A stretch of 64,000 nucleotides of DNA from Tetradesmus obliquus (taxonomy: Eukaryota > Chlorophyta > Chlorophyceae > Sphaeropleales > Scenedesmaceae), in the NCBI GenBank assembly GCA_030272155.1, contig CP126192.1, positions 7,040,501-7,104,500 on the forward strand, read 5' to 3'. Made by a program: the position numbers and the translations under genes. Shown here piece by piece: positions 44,970 to 57,181 of the stretch (positions within the stretch are counted from its first letter, which is position 1; each line of letters starts with the position of its first letter). The notes beneath the pieces are model-generated. The model did no database searches, had not been told where the DNA came from, and was given only the letters and a program-made list of their open reading frames with translations.

Positions 44970-47749
44970 ACATGTATCAGATGGCTGTTGCGGTGCAGAG
45001 TCTGTTCAGGAGTGCGCTGGAGCCTCATGCGTTACCCGTGCACAGGTTGTGTTGCTTGCTGTATGAGTGTGTCAATGCATCTGCAAGAGCGTGCGCTGGG
45101 CGCTGGGGAGTGACTGCTGGGGTACTTGTGTTGCAAGAGCTGCAGCTTTGTTTGTGTGTGAGGCGTGCACAGCGTCGACGCTGTGGCAGACGTCTGCCTT
45201 TCTGCTTGAGCATGTGTGCTGCTCGTAATGCACGGGTGCGTGTTGCCGTCAGCTGATTGCAAACAGCGCATGTGGTTTTTGAGAATGGGAAATGCACGGG
45301 TCCCGTCATTGTTCGTGTTGTGATTCCTTACCTAACACTGCTGCTCTTTGAGCGATAGGCGCTTACTGTATGCACATCAGCGCACAAACGCTGCCTGCAT
45401 GCAACAACATGCAGCAGTCTGACCACTAACGTACACACTTGCTTGGTGGGTGGGATTTCACCAGCGGCTTGAGTGAAAGTTTACACACTTGGCATAGGGT
45501 TTTTGAGGCTGCTTGCTGCTTGGCATGGCAAGCAAGACTGCCATGGAACTGAGGGCAGGGGTAGCAGCATGTGCACGCACACATCTACACAAGGGCTTTG
45601 ATTCTTTAGTTGTTTGCTCATACCTTGCTGAGGCATTGCTGCGGGATCACATGAGTGTGTAGGCTGGAATGAGCGCTCATGCAGAAACATGAGGCACATT
45701 GCTGCTGCAACAGCGCTGTTTTCTTGCTGTAAGAACACTGTTTGCTTGTTGTCCATTGGCATTCACAAAGTATTCTCCAGTTGTGCTGTTAGTGTGGGAG
45801 TGTGTGTGTACGCTTGCAGTGTGCGAAGTGCCGCCTGCTCCCTGTAAAGGGTGATTTATTGTCTCAGGTTGTTTGTGCAGCCTGCAACTGTCACAATAGC
45901 AACAGAACAGGGCTGCATGTTTTGTTGGTGGCGTTTGACACGGCAGATGCTGTGTGTTAGCAAAGAATTGCAGTGTGTGCGCTCAGTGCCAAGCGCGGTG
46001 AGCTCATATGAGCTGCGCATGTTGCGGCGTTGATCAGCATTCTGTTGCCGGATCATGGTTGCATGCATCGATGGCATGGCTTGATGGGTATATCATGACG
46101 ATGGTACATGCAGCTGAGAGAACTCTCACTGCTTGAAAAGTGCTGCCGGCCGTGGCTGTGCTACTAACAGCAGTCATCATGCTGTGCTGCCGGCCGTGGC
46201 TGCGCTACTAACAGCAGTCATTATGCTGTGCTGGTGGCCGTGGCTGCGCTACTAACAGCAGTCATCATGCTGTGCTGGCCCTGCTGATGGGCATAACCGT
46301 CTTGATATGTTTGCTGCATTTGCTGCACTTTGCAGCCATCAAGGGTTGTTTTCATTAATTTGATGATGAAGAGCTGCTTTTGCAGCCTGCATGCCTGCAT
46401 GAGTGTACGTTCATCACCTGATTGGACACAGCATTGTGTGTACTGCCAAAGGGAGTACATGCTTTGGCCTGCAAGGAGGGTTGTCAGTGTATCCTATGTT
46501 ATGTGTCATGCATGACATACATATGTATGTTGCTGGATGCTCAGCTGAAACCCTGTGCATGGCTGTGCTGGCTTCATTGCTTGCAGCGCTGGATGTTTGC
46601 ACGTCGCCAGGTTGAAGCAATGTCATTTTTTTGGTATCAGGCGGGGACAGAGTCCTACTGGCTCGCCACCACAGCAGTTGAGCGAACCCAAGCAATGGCA
46701 TGATTGCTGTGTGTGTGCTGCAGTAGCTGCAACAGCTGCCACGCTGCCAGACAGTGCCCGTATGCTGCCGCTGCTTCCTGCTGATGCATACCAGAGTTGG
46801 CCAACTGATGGCATGGCATCTGGCGTGATCTGCATGTTCAACTGGGTTGCTTGCCAGTTGCTTTCACCAACAGCGACTTGAATGGATGGTGGTGCGCCGG
46901 CATGCCAGGTTGTGACAGGACTGTCATGTGATCACAACAAGCTGTGTTTGCTGTGCATGGTGAGTCTCTGAGAGACTGTGCATGGTGAGACGAACCACCT
47001 GTTTACTAAAGTTATGGCTTCTTAAGTGCATCATTGACTTGCAAACCATCATCGGTAGCCTGCCTGTTGGTGCATTGCATTCGCACTGCCGTTGCACTGC
47101 AACTGAGTTACCCTATGTTGTGAAGGGAGAGTTTTGTGAAGGAGCGCAGCAGCCACACCGTAAACACAGCAAGAAAAGCAAAGCAATCAATAGATTTGTA
47201 ATACCTGATATAGCAACGTCAGCTAGCAAGGAAGCACGCACATAAGAGCTGTCCAACGATCTTCTCCAGTGATGTGATCCTGTGCACTGCACTCCACGGG
47301 TGCGCCATGCACCAATTACGCGGCAGCACGTTGTCAGAAAAGATTATCTGCAGCTCAGACCTTTGGCCAAGGCACCGAATGCCATGTGGCAAGCTACCCG
47401 CCCGGTGTGCTTTGGTAGATGTGAGCTGGAGGCGGATGCTCGCAGACAGCAGCATGTTCAGCAAGAGCTGCCAACAGTAAGTGATTTCAAAAACTTAAAC
47501 TAAAAGAGGATGCTTTGACGCGGGAACTCCCGGCGATCTGAACCTCGTCCTGTGCCCTTGTGCGGAGGTTCTTGCACTACTCAAGCCTCAACCGGCCCAT
47601 GTCCCATTGCAATTACACCACATCTCCTCTCTGGTTGTTATTCTAAAGCCTTGCAGTCATTCCACCTTCAATTGTTGCATCGCGTTCAGTTGCCTCTGGC
47701 TTGCCCTCCTCTGGCAATCGTTGTGCCTCAGTAGTCCAGGTCGCCTGCT
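44970..47749. other. Intergenic region with a 44-bp tandem repeat
   Basis: About 2.8 kb without a supported gene. It holds the EEIG-like gene's 3' end and the promoter of the zinc-finger gene. Apart from the triplicated 44-mer at 46141-46272, I see only short open frames with no motif. Confidence 0.5.
46141..46272. repeat. Three 44-bp tandem copies containing CTACTAACAG
   Basis: Exact period of 44 bp; copies start at 46141, 46185 and 46229 and differ by one to three bases. Each contains GCTACTAACAGCAG, which resembles a branch-point sequence next to an acceptor AG. Confidence 0.9.
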
Positions 47750-50299
47750 ATGGCCACCGCAGTAGACTGTGGCGCAGACAGGCTGCGCGACATCAGGGGC
47801 GAGTGCTGCGACCTCTGTGGCGATGTGTGCCATCCAGACGCAGAGGTGAGGCTTGATGTTGGATTTACAATGCTTGTGCAATAGTTTAACAGCGCTCCAG
47901 GGCCTGTGGGGCGGAAGTGAATCTTCTAGGCCCGGCCATCCTTGCTCACACGGTAATTCGTTGCCGCAGATATGCGTCGCCATCAGCTGCGGGCGCTGTG
48001 AGCCGCTCTTATACCATCAGGGCTGCATTGAAAAGTACCTAAAGAAGCATGGCTTTGAGATGTGAGTGTCGGCTGTTGGTCATGCTGCTGCTGCTGTTGA
48101 TGCCGCTGCTATTACATCAGCCAGCCGTCTGCGTGTGGCCAGCTGGGATTTATTTGGTCAAGCCCTGCTTCGTCTTCTTCAGGCAGCGCTGCAATCGCAA
48201 GTACTGTTCCAAAACTGGAGGTGGTGTTACTCATGTGGTGCTGCTGCTTGTGTGTGCTGGGTGGTGCTGCAGGAATCGCAAGACTGGATTTCCCTGCCCA
48301 CGTGGGCGAGGCAAAGCCACTCGGTTTCCAGATGAGTGCAAGGGCAGGGTGAGTGCTGTTTTCTGCCGGCAGGTTGAACCTTTAGCACAACGCCTGCAGC
48401 AGCTGTGACGCCTTTGTGCTGTCTGTGCTGTTAGCAAACAAGAAGTGGACAAGAAGTAGACCTTATGTTCCTCAATACCCTTTGGAAGTCAGGGCTGGCC
48501 ACCATTAGCACGTTTGGGGACTGCAGTTCATGCAGGCGACTGTTGCTCTGCCATGCCATGCTAGGCAGCGCACTCCCTGGCCATGCCTGCAAAGCCTGAT
48601 GTCCTGCGGCATGCTGCACGTGCAGGTAGATAAGTCTCACCCTATCATCCCCAGGAACGAGGAGAAAAAGAAGAAGTCTCTTGCCCCACCCATCAACGAG
48701 GTGATGGCAAAGCAAGTCAAGCAGAAGCCTGATCCCAAGGCCAAGCAGCAGCAGCAAGCCAAGCCGCCTGCCATTCCCCGCAAGGCCAAGCCCATTGCGC
48801 AGCAGGCGGCTGCTACTGTGCTGAGGTCTGGTGCACCGTAAGTACACAGGCTTTGGCTTTGCCCAGCAAAAGCGGCTTATCAGCTGCCAAACGCCTGAAC
48901 AGGGTTACAGTGGAGTGCATCGTGTGCCTTCACTAGCTGCGTCTGCAGCACACAGATGGCGGGTGGCTGCTAGTGACTGCCTTGATCAGCACTGCTATCA
49001 ACAGCCAGGCTCAGCATGCCTACTGTACTTCAGTTTTTTTGCCTTTTCATCTTGCTCGACACTTGACATGTCCTGTGCCCTGCTGCCACCCCATTCTCTG
49101 CTGCAACATCACCCATCTGCATCTTTCCTGCAAGCAGGCTACGCACCGCAACACCCCCAGCCGGCAACGTGTGGCAGCAAGCTGGCGCCAGTTCAGCAGT
49201 GAGGCAGGCCCCAACAGCAGACGACCATGCAGCAGCATCAGCGGCTGCTTTGGCAGCAGCAGCAGAGCTAGAGAAGCCCAAGGGGCCGCATGTGCCTGTG
49301 GGGCTGGTGCTTGAAGAGGCCCTGACCAAGGCGCAGAAGAAGAACCTGCAGCGCCGCAAGAAGAAGCAGCAGCAAGATGCTGGGGGCGGCGACGCGTGCA
49401 GCGAGTCCGGCACAGCAATCACAGACGCGTCCAGCGTGGACGGCTGGAATGATGGCGCCGGCAGCAGCAGCAATGCAGGCGCGGGCAGCAGCCTGGGCAC
49501 TACTGCTGGCGCTGCTGCACTGCTGAGCAGCAACTCCTTCGTCACAGACATCAAGCGTTATCAGCAGCTGCTTGGGCTGTATGTTGGCGGCGACGACTCC
49601 GATGACGAGGACGCTGAGCTGTCAGAAGATGTCGGCGATGACTCAGCATCTGATGTCAGCAGCGATGCCACGCCAGCAGCCCTGACTCGCCCTAGCAGCA
49701 GCCTCTCCAACGCCAGCACCCCTGCAGCGCTGCCTGATGCTGGCAGCAGCGGCGAGCATGCTGCTGCTGCCGCCTCGGATGCTGACGATGCAGCGCTGGC
49801 TGCGATCATGGAGCAGAGCAGGCGCGAGTATGAGCTTCAGCAGGAGATGCAGCGCCAGCGCGACATCCTCAGCGGCTACGGCGCAGGCAGTGCATTTGGA
49901 TCGTCTGCCGCTACCACTGAGCAGCTGCTCGAGCAGCCTGCATCGCCGCCACCTGTCGTGCTGCCTGCCTTCTCAGTGCCTATTGCACAGCCTGTCGTCG
50001 TGCCAGCTGCAGTGCCTGTGGCAGTCCCAGTGGCAGAGCCAGTGCCAGCACTCGGCAGCTTTGCAGGACTAGGCTTCCAGCAGCAGCCAGCACAGCCTCT
50101 GTGGCAGCAGCAGGCAGCAGTCAAGAGCTTCACCCTCAACAACGCAGCAGGCTATGGCGGCTATGGTGTGCAGCAGGCGGCAGCATTTGGTATGGTGCCA
50201 ATGGCGGCTGGCCATGGCATGGCTACTGCTGCTGCTGCTGGCGGTGAAGAGGACGATGACCTGGACAGCCTGCTGGCTCTGTGTGGTGTGGCAGGCTGA
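47750..50299 (+). CDS. RING-like zinc-finger protein with UIM-like helix
   Basis: Exon model: 47750-47845, 47970-48061, 48273-48348, 48626-48837, 49138-50299; phases agree, 545 residues. Residues 18-88 hold a Cys/His-rich module: GECCDLCGDVCHPDAE, ISCGRCEPLLYHQGCIEKYL, then GFPCPRGRGK and DECKGR. The order CxxC, CxxC, H-x2-C, C, C resembles a RING or treble-clef zinc site, but spacing is not that of canonical RING, so E3 activity is only a guess. A Lys-rich linker follows (RNEEKKKKSLAPP), then QKKNLQRRKKKQQQ, an acidic region (GGDDSDDEDAELSEDVGDD), and at about 375-395 DDAALAAIMEQSRREYELQQ, close to a ubiquitin-interacting motif. The C-terminus is Val/Pro/Ala-rich and ends in an acidic EEDDDLDSLLALCG. 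A possible alternative exon at 48183 would also splice in phase. Confidence 0.75.
48183..48284 (+). repeat. Duplicated micro-segment at zinc-finger exon 3
   Basis: CAATCGCAAG occurs behind an acceptor at 48183-48201 (reading MQRCNRKYC with the previous exon) and again, as GAATCGCAAG, behind the acceptor at 48273 (reading MNRKTGFPC). Both acceptors join the preceding exon in the same phase. Only the downstream one leads in phase to the next exon. Confidence 0.6.
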
Positions 50300-52203
50300 T
50301 GCTGCATGTGCAGCAGCAGGACTGGGGTGTGCTGTGTGTGGCAGGCAGGGGCGCGCGTGCTGCTGCGGCTGTGCAGCTGCTGTCTGGTTGGCGAAGCGTA
50401 TATGTCCCAGGTGGTGGAGGTGCTGCTGTTGCTGCGTGTGAGTGGTGGCGCTTTGGCCCAGGGGCTCGTTGCTGCTTTGGCGTGATGCTGCTTTGCTGGG
50501 TGCTGTTGCAGGTGAGGGGATGTCAAGGGAGGGACTTGCTTCGCGGAGTGGTCAGCGTTTGACGCACGTTGCGCGTACAGACGTGCGTAGGGGCCGTTTG
50601 TGGCTCAACTGCAGTTGCAGGACTGCAACCAATGCACACGCCTGGCAGGGTTGACCTGCCAGTTTGCTATGTGCTGTTCACCTGTTTGTGCGGAGCTTGC
50701 ATTGCTGGGCAGTCTAGGCCCGGCTGTGTGAGCCCGCTGAGCACACGCATTGTTGATGCATTTTGTTGAATGGCTTGACAAAGGCCTGCAGTTGGCGGGG
50801 CTGCAAACGACATGCGCACAGCAGCTGCCAGAGCTGTTTGTGTGCTGCTCTCCTGCTGGAAGGCTGCGCAGGTGTGATGGCGTGGGGTCTATGCTGCGAC
50901 GCACCTTTGATTTGCGCATGCCTGCTATTGTGACTGCATTCTTCTGCATGCCTTGCAGCTACACAGATGCAGCGCATGCCTGCTATTTGCTGGCAAGCTG
51001 TCAACCAAGCGCAGCTGCTGCATTGCTGGGTGCAGGAATATGTGTGTTGTGCGGTGTGGTTGAGAGGATGGTCGGCCTTTCATGCGTTGCCTCAGAAGCT
51101 GTTGAGCTGAGCAGTGCAGTGGTATTTGGTACCATTAACATTTGCCACAGCGCTTGGTATTGGCTGCCAGCAGTGCTTGAATAATGAGTGCGACCAAGGT
51201 TTGTTGCACCGCGGTTGTATGCCAAGTTGTGAGATGCATTCCATTTGAACAGGACGAATTCATGCGGCTTCAGGATGTGCTGTGTGGTGTGACCAGCTCA
51301 GCAGGCCAGTTGTGGTTTTGCATTTAAGGTCTTCAGGACCCTGAAAGCACTGTTGAGGGCACTCAAACCGCGGCAGCAGCATCATGTAAGATACTGTGAC
51401 GCGCTGCACAAAGATGGAAAGACGGTGTAACAATGTGTGCTGATCTTGTTTGTCTGGTATGCTTCGCGCGGAAGGCAAGGCTTTGTCATGTCGTCCCTCA
51501 CCAATGCAAGTGTGATTGGCATTGTCACCAACAGTAGTGCAAAGTGTGTTACCTGCAACGCTTTTCAACAGTAGTGTTGCGGTATGGCTGTAATAGGCTG
51601 ATTGGAACAGCTTCGACATCTGGACATGCTGTCACAGGCGTGCACACCACTCCCAGCATCTGCATTGGGCTGGCGTCTTCCTTGAAATACATCGAGCGAT
51701 CATGAACGCAAATGTAGCTGCACAGCTGTCAGGTCTCCAACGGCATAGCGTCGCATCACGATGGGGCGCCCCTTCTGCATGAGATGACAAGTTCTGCATC
51801 TACACCTACCAGTGGCTAATAAACAGCTGCAATCCATCAACATTGTCACACTAACGAAGCCCGGCTACCTGACACGCATAAGCATGCAAACGCGACTTGA
51901 TGTTCCCTCCGGCTGACCCGGCGTCACAAGCCACGACAAGCAGCAAAGCAGCAGCCTGTGTTGAACATTAATGTTTGAGTGTGTGGAATGTTCGAACCAT
52001 CTCCCCGTCACGGAATACTGGCAGCCATGCATGTAACACTTGGCTCTTCCCGCCATCGTCTTCAGCCCACCCGCGCTGCTAGCCCGCTGCGCGACCCAGT
52101 GCCCTTCGGGCGTCAATCCATCCTCACCTCCACCCTCCATCCCTCCCATCACCCATTCATTCCAAACATCACCCCATTCCTGTAGCAACTGCACATCGTC
52201 ACC
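50300..52203. other. Intergenic region before the acyl-CoA reductase
   Basis: About 1.9 kb without a supported gene. A 144-codon frame at 50750-51184 overlaps similar frames on the other strand and shows no motif. A C/T-rich stretch (CCATCCCTCCCATCACCCAT) at about 52136-52155, some 50-70 bp before the reductase start codon, may be part of its core promoter or 5' UTR. Confidence 0.5.
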
Positions 52204-54813
52204 ATGCCCTTCTCCCCGAAACAACAGTATTGCGGCCAGACAGTCTTGCTAACCGGAGGCCTTGGCTATCTGGGAAGCATTGTGCTGGAGCAGCTGCTGC
52301 GCCTGACCGAGGTGAGAGCTCGCTCGATGGGCGGGACTTTTGTACGGGGCCTTCGTCGCTGCTTGTGACCAAATTTCCAATACAATGAGATCGTGAATCG
52401 TTCAATCCACTACCTATCAGCTGGTCTTCACGCATTGTAGTGTTGGGTCGTCGCGCACCCGTGTCCGGGCAGATGCAGGAGTCGCCGGCGAAAGCAGCCG
52501 TCAGCAACGCAGCATGCTAACCAAACTTCCAATGGCCTGCAGGTTAAACATATCTACCTCTTGGTGCGCGGCAAGAAGCAGCATGCCGCCTCTAAGCGTG
52601 TGGACACCCTGCTGTGTGGGCCCCTGTTCCACCTGCTGCACAAGGAAGCAGCAGCAGGCAAGCGCAACGTGTTCAGCAAGGTGCAGGCCATAGAGGGTGA
52701 TCTAACACAGCCCAACCTAGGCCTGTCAGAGCAGGACATGCGCACGCTGCAGCAGGAGGTGGGCATCATTCTGCACTGCGGCGCAAACATCGAGCTGGAG
52801 GCGGACGTCCAGATGACCCTCAAGTAAGCTGTAGCACAACACGCAGCAACAGCAGCAGCAGCACCGCAGCAGCTGCAGCACAAACTGTAGGATCAGCAGC
52901 ACGCAACACTTTCAGCAGGATCATATGCTGTTGTGCTGCCTGATCCGGGTGGGCAGCACATGCATGAGGCACCAGCAGCGGCTGTCACGCACCACCAGCA
53001 CAATGCGGCTGCTGCTGGGTTTGCTCCCCTGCCCATCAATAGCTCCCTTTCCCTTTATCCCCTCATAACACGCTGGACCTGACACCCTCCTGGGCAGCTG
53101 CTGAGTAAGCATTTGTGCATGCTGGTGTTGGTGCTGCTTGCAGGAACAACTACATGGGCACGATGGAGATGATGCGCGTGGCAGCAAGCTTTGAGGAGCT
53201 GCGCTCCTTCGTGCACGGTGCGTGGCAAACAGTAGCTACACACTGCGCTGCACTCACCCTAGAGGCAGATCATGTTACAATGCATTGACTCTAGCAATGG
53301 TGCTGACTCAGCATACGTTTTGCAACACAATATCTCACAGAGCAGCTGCTGACGTCTCAGCAAGTGGCATGCAGCACATGTTCAGTGGAGGCGTCTGTAG
53401 CCACCACAGCGACGCAAGCTGCATCAGCAGCTTCCACGCACCAAGCAGCAGCCAGTGCAGGCAGCGAACACATAACAGCTGCCCGAAATGGTATGCGCTG
53501 ATCAGCTATTGCTGCGCTGCCCCACATATATTTGGTGAAGATCCTGCTGCAGCAGCCGCAGTCCGAGTTTACCCCTACCGCGGCACTGCTTCACTCACTG
53601 GCCTGTACTATAATCTGCATTCCCCTGCTGAGTTTTGTCAGCGTTCCTGCTGCTGCTGCGTGCAGTGTCCACCTGATGTATGAACAACCACTGCACTGCT
53701 GTACACACCGTCCTGCAATCTGACTTCAATCTGGCTTGCTGTCCTGCTTGGCTGCTGCTGTCGCTGCTGCTGCTGATTTTCTGCAGTGTCCACCTACTTT
53801 GTGAACAACCACCTGCCGCGCAACTCCACCGTCAAGGAGCAGATCTACCCGCTGCCGCTCACCATCAACGGCACCCGCGTCTCGCACAGCGAGTACGTCG
53901 CCGCAATGCTGTCCATGAGCGCCGAGCAAGCCAACAAGCAGACTGGGGACCTCATGCGTAGCCTGAACTTCACTTCGACTTATGCATTCGGCAAGCACCT
54001 GACAGAGCAGCTCGTGGATGGCACCATCATCCGGCCTGGCGTGAGCAGGGCCATTGTGCGGCCGAGTTTGATCGCGAGCATCGCGTACGATCCTTACCCG
54101 GGCTACATCAACAGCTACGCTGGCGCTGGCGGCTACACCATGGGTGAGACGGTTGAATGTGCTGAACTGATCACGTGTGTTTAGAATTTGGTGCAGTATG
54201 CACATCATATGCATTGCAGCAGCCAGCAGTAGCTACCTGCTGGCGCAGGCGGCTACACCATGGGTGAGAAGGCTGGCTGTGATAGGCCAGAGTGTGTTGT
54301 GCTTTGACTTTGCTCATAATGCACATTATGTGTGCTGCGGCAGGCAGCAGCAGCTACTTGCTGGCGCAGGCGGCTACACCATGGGTGAGATGGGTGGCTG
54401 CCATACACGAGCGTGCATTGTGCTTTGATTTTGCACAAAATGCACATCATGTGTAGGCTGCGGCAAGCAGCAGTAGCTGCCTGCTGGCGCAGGCTGCTAC
54501 ACCGTAGATGAGATGCAGCGCTTGATCAGCGTGATGCGCTTGTGACTTTGAGCACAAAAGGCACGATACCTGTGCTGCAGCAGCCAGTAATGGCTACCTG
54601 CAGATGACGGCTGTCACAGCAGCCAACAGTTTGATCATGCTGAGCTGCCGCACCTGTCAGGAACAGGAGCTAGGAGTTGCAATGCGCTGCTGAACTGTTT
54701 ACCCTGCTGCTGCTGCTGCTGCCTGCAGGCTACGCGCTGGGCTGTTTCCAGGGCATCAAGTCTGTGGCGTACGGCAGCGACACCATCCTGGACCTCAGAG
54801 TATGCTCTACTTA

Positions 54814-54855
<42 letters not shown>

Positions 54856-57129
54856 GCCTGCAGGCTATGCGCTGGGCTCCTTCCAAGGCATCAAATCAGT
54901 CGCTTACGGCAGCGACACCATCCTGGACCTCATCCCATTGTTTGGTTACCTCCTGCTGCTGCTGCTGCTGCCTGCAGGCTACGCTCTGGGCTTTTTCCAG
55001 GGCATCAAATCAGTCGCCTACGGCAGCGACACCATCCTCGACCTCACACCATTGTTTGTTCACCTGCTGCTGCTGCTGCTGCCGCCTGCAGGCTACGCGC
55101 TGGGCTTTTTCCAGGGCATCAAGTCTGTGGCTTATGGCAGCGACACCATCCTGGACCTCATCCCAGCAGACATAGTAGGCTCGCTGGTCATTGCAGCCGG
55201 CGCGGCAGCAGCAGCGACGTTCGGCAGCCCTTCCGCGGACCGCACGGCCGTCATTTTCCATGCGGCGTCTGCGGAGAGCGCGCCGCTGACCATCACGCGC
55301 AGCTTTAGCAGCATGGCTCAGTTCTGGAGGGCCAACCCGCCGCCGCTGTGCCTGCCGGCAACGAGGTGTGTGTTACAATGATGTTAAAGTGCTGCTAGCA
55401 GCTGCATACTGCACCTGATCTTCTGGAGCATGGTGTTGCTCAGCAGCATGGCGTAGTTTTGGAGGGCCAACCCGCCGCCGCTGTGCCTGCCGGCAACGAG
55501 GTGTGTTATAATGATGTTGAAGTATAGTGCTGCTACCAGCTGCGTAGTGCACCTGATCTTCTGGAGCATGAGTGGCTCAGCAGCTGGCAATGTTTGTGGA
55601 GCTGCAGGGTCCTGCAAGTACAACTGACGCCTCGCGGCTAGGCTGTGGCAGCTATCAGCATAGTGCAGGAATGCTGACAGCAGCACGCTGCTGTTGTACA
55701 CTGCTCTGACTCCTCCCTGCTGTACCACAAAACCCTCCACTCAACCTTCATGTTGAACCCTCAGGTACGTCAAGTTCAAAGGCGAGCACAACCCCACACC
55801 CGAGGGCACCTCTTGCTGCTGCTGTGCACTGACGCAGCTCTGTCCCACTGCATTCATCATGCACACCCATATCTTCTCCTTATAGGTACGTCAAGTTCAA
55901 GGGCGAGCACAACCCACACCCGAGGGCCCTGTTGCTGCTGCTGTGCACTGACGCAGCTCTGTCCCACTGCATTCATCATGCACACCCATCTCTTCTCCTT
56001 ATAGGTACGTCAAGTTCAAGGGCGAGCACAACCCCACACCGGAGCGCCCTCTTGCTGCTGCTGTGCACTGACACAGCTCTGTCCCACTGCATTCATCATG
56101 CACACCCTTCTCTTTCCCTTATAGGTACGTCAAGGGCGAGCACAACCCCACACCCGAGGGCATCTCTGGCGGGGCAAAGTCTGGCATGTTGTGGTTTCAA
56201 GCCACAGTATACCTGCTCCTCCCGATGCCAACTTCATTGCATGCTGCTGCCGTACTATGCTCTGACTCTACCCTGCTGTACCACAAAACCCCCCATATCC
56301 ATCCCTACTCAGGTACGTCAAGTTCAAGGGCGAGCAAAACCCCACACCCGAGCGCCCTCTTGCTGCTGCTGTGCACTGACGCAGCTCTGTCCCACTGCAT
56401 TTATTATGCATACCCCTCTCTTTCCCTTATAGGTACGTCAAGTTCAAGGGCGAGCACAACCCCACACCCGAAGGCATCTCAGGCGGCGCCAAATCCGCCA
56501 AGCTCAAGATCAAGCTGGTGGGCGGGCTGCTCAATCTTGCAGGAAAGGCGCGCGAGTACCGGGCCCTCAAGATGGGCTTCAAGGCCTTCTCCGTGCACAA
56601 CAGCATGGCGTACGGCAAGTCTTTTGTGTGTGCTGTGGACAACGGCCGTGCGCTGATGAACCAGATGCTGGATAAGGAGAAGGCAGCGTGGCGCTGCGTG
56701 TGGCAGGAGGCTCCTGGCATGTCGTGGGAGCAGTACGGAGACACGTTTCAGGCGGGCGTGCGGCGGCTGCTGTTCCGCATGGAGTCGCCGACGAGCAAGA
56801 AGACGCTGCACAACTTCAAGTATGTGGCGACAGCAAAGCCTGCAGCGCTGAAAGTGGGGCTGAAGAAGGTAGCGAGCAGCGACAGCAGCGCGAGCAGCAG
56901 CAGGGCCAGCAGCGCAAGCAGCGCGAGCAGCAGCAGGGCGTCCGAGCAGGCAGGGAGTGCGGCGAGCACGCCACGCAGCAACAGCAGCAGCAGCAGCGCA
57001 AGCGCTGCGGAGGCGGCAGCGGTGCAGGAGGCCATGGCTGCAGCTGGTGTGCGCAGCAGCAGCAGCAGCAGCAGCAAGGCTGTGGTGTCACCAAAGGCAT
57101 TCCAGCGCGAGGCTATAGCTGTGGCATAA
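52204..57129 (+). CDS. Fatty acyl-CoA reductase (alcohol-forming)
   Basis: Reduces long-chain acyl-CoA to fatty alcohol with NADPH. Exon model: 52204-52311, 52543-52823, 53144-53217, 53787-54143, 55092-55365, 56433-57129; phases agree, 596 residues. The Rossmann NAD(P) motif TGGLGYLG is at 17-24. HIYLLVRGKK, HCGANIELEADV and FVHVSTYFVN follow as in the FAR/NAD_binding_4 family. The active-site YxxxK is Tyr220-Lys224 in STYAFGKHLTE. RAIVRPSLIASI and GYALGFFQGIKSVAYG precede the C-terminal region (KEKAAWRCVWQEAPGMSWEQ). The tail is a Ser/Ala-rich low-complexity stretch from about residue 515. No transmembrane segment is obvious. Introns 4 and 5 are full of echoes of the neighbouring exons; I used the first copy of exon ends and the last copy of exon starts. 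Roles in wax or alkoxy-lipid synthesis are inferred from the family. Confidence 0.9.
54119..54512 (+). repeat. Exon-end echo array, reductase exon 4
   Basis: The exon end AGAGGYTMG with GGTGAGA donor (real copy ends 54143) recurs ending at 54263 and 54384 with intact donors, and in decayed form at 54484-54512 (GCTACACCGTAGATGAG). The unit is about 120 bp and includes intron sequence rich in GCACAT and AGCAGCCAGCAG. Confidence 0.88.
54729..55160 (+). repeat. Four-copy exon-start echo array, reductase exon 5
   Basis: The exon start GYALGFFQGIKSVAYGSDTI with acceptor CCTGCAG occurs at 54729, 54864, 54978 and 55092. Spacing is 135, 114 and 114 bp, all multiples of three, and one frame stays open from 54677 through all four. 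The spacers are CTG runs read as polyleucine. The last copy is taken as the exon because only it continues into the rest of the domain. Confidence 0.92.
55312..55503 (+). repeat. Exon-end echo, reductase exon 5
   Basis: The exon end encoding FWRANPPPLCLPATR with donor GTGTGT (real copy ends 55365) is repeated at about 55446-55499 with the same donor. The repeat also includes the intronic AATGATGTT and GCTGCTA sequence. Confidence 0.9.
55765..56480 (+). repeat. Six-copy exon-start echo array, reductase exon 6
   Basis: The exon start YVKFKGEHNPTPEG, preceded by TTATAG or CTCAG, begins at 55765, 55886, 56005, 56125, 56313 and 56433. Spacing is about 120 bp except for one 188-bp step. Each unit includes intron sequence (TTGCTGCTGCTGTGCACTGA and a pyrimidine tract). 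Only the last continues into the exon body. Every copy begins AG/GTACGT, so the acceptor overlaps a donor consensus. Confidence 0.92.
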
Positions 57130-57150
57130 CTGAAGCGGCTGCATTCAAAA

Positions 57151-57181
<31 letters not shown>

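Noticed and set aside
50750-51184. 144-codon plus-strand frame
   Set aside because: Overlaps similar minus-strand frames; Cys-rich composition typical of TGC-rich non-coding DNA here; no motif.
54729-56480. Genuine repeat protein with all copies translated as separate exons
   Set aside because: Most exon 6 copies lack a donor and run to stops; only the single-copy model gives the family's normal sequence. The in-frame exon 5 array is kept as a finding.
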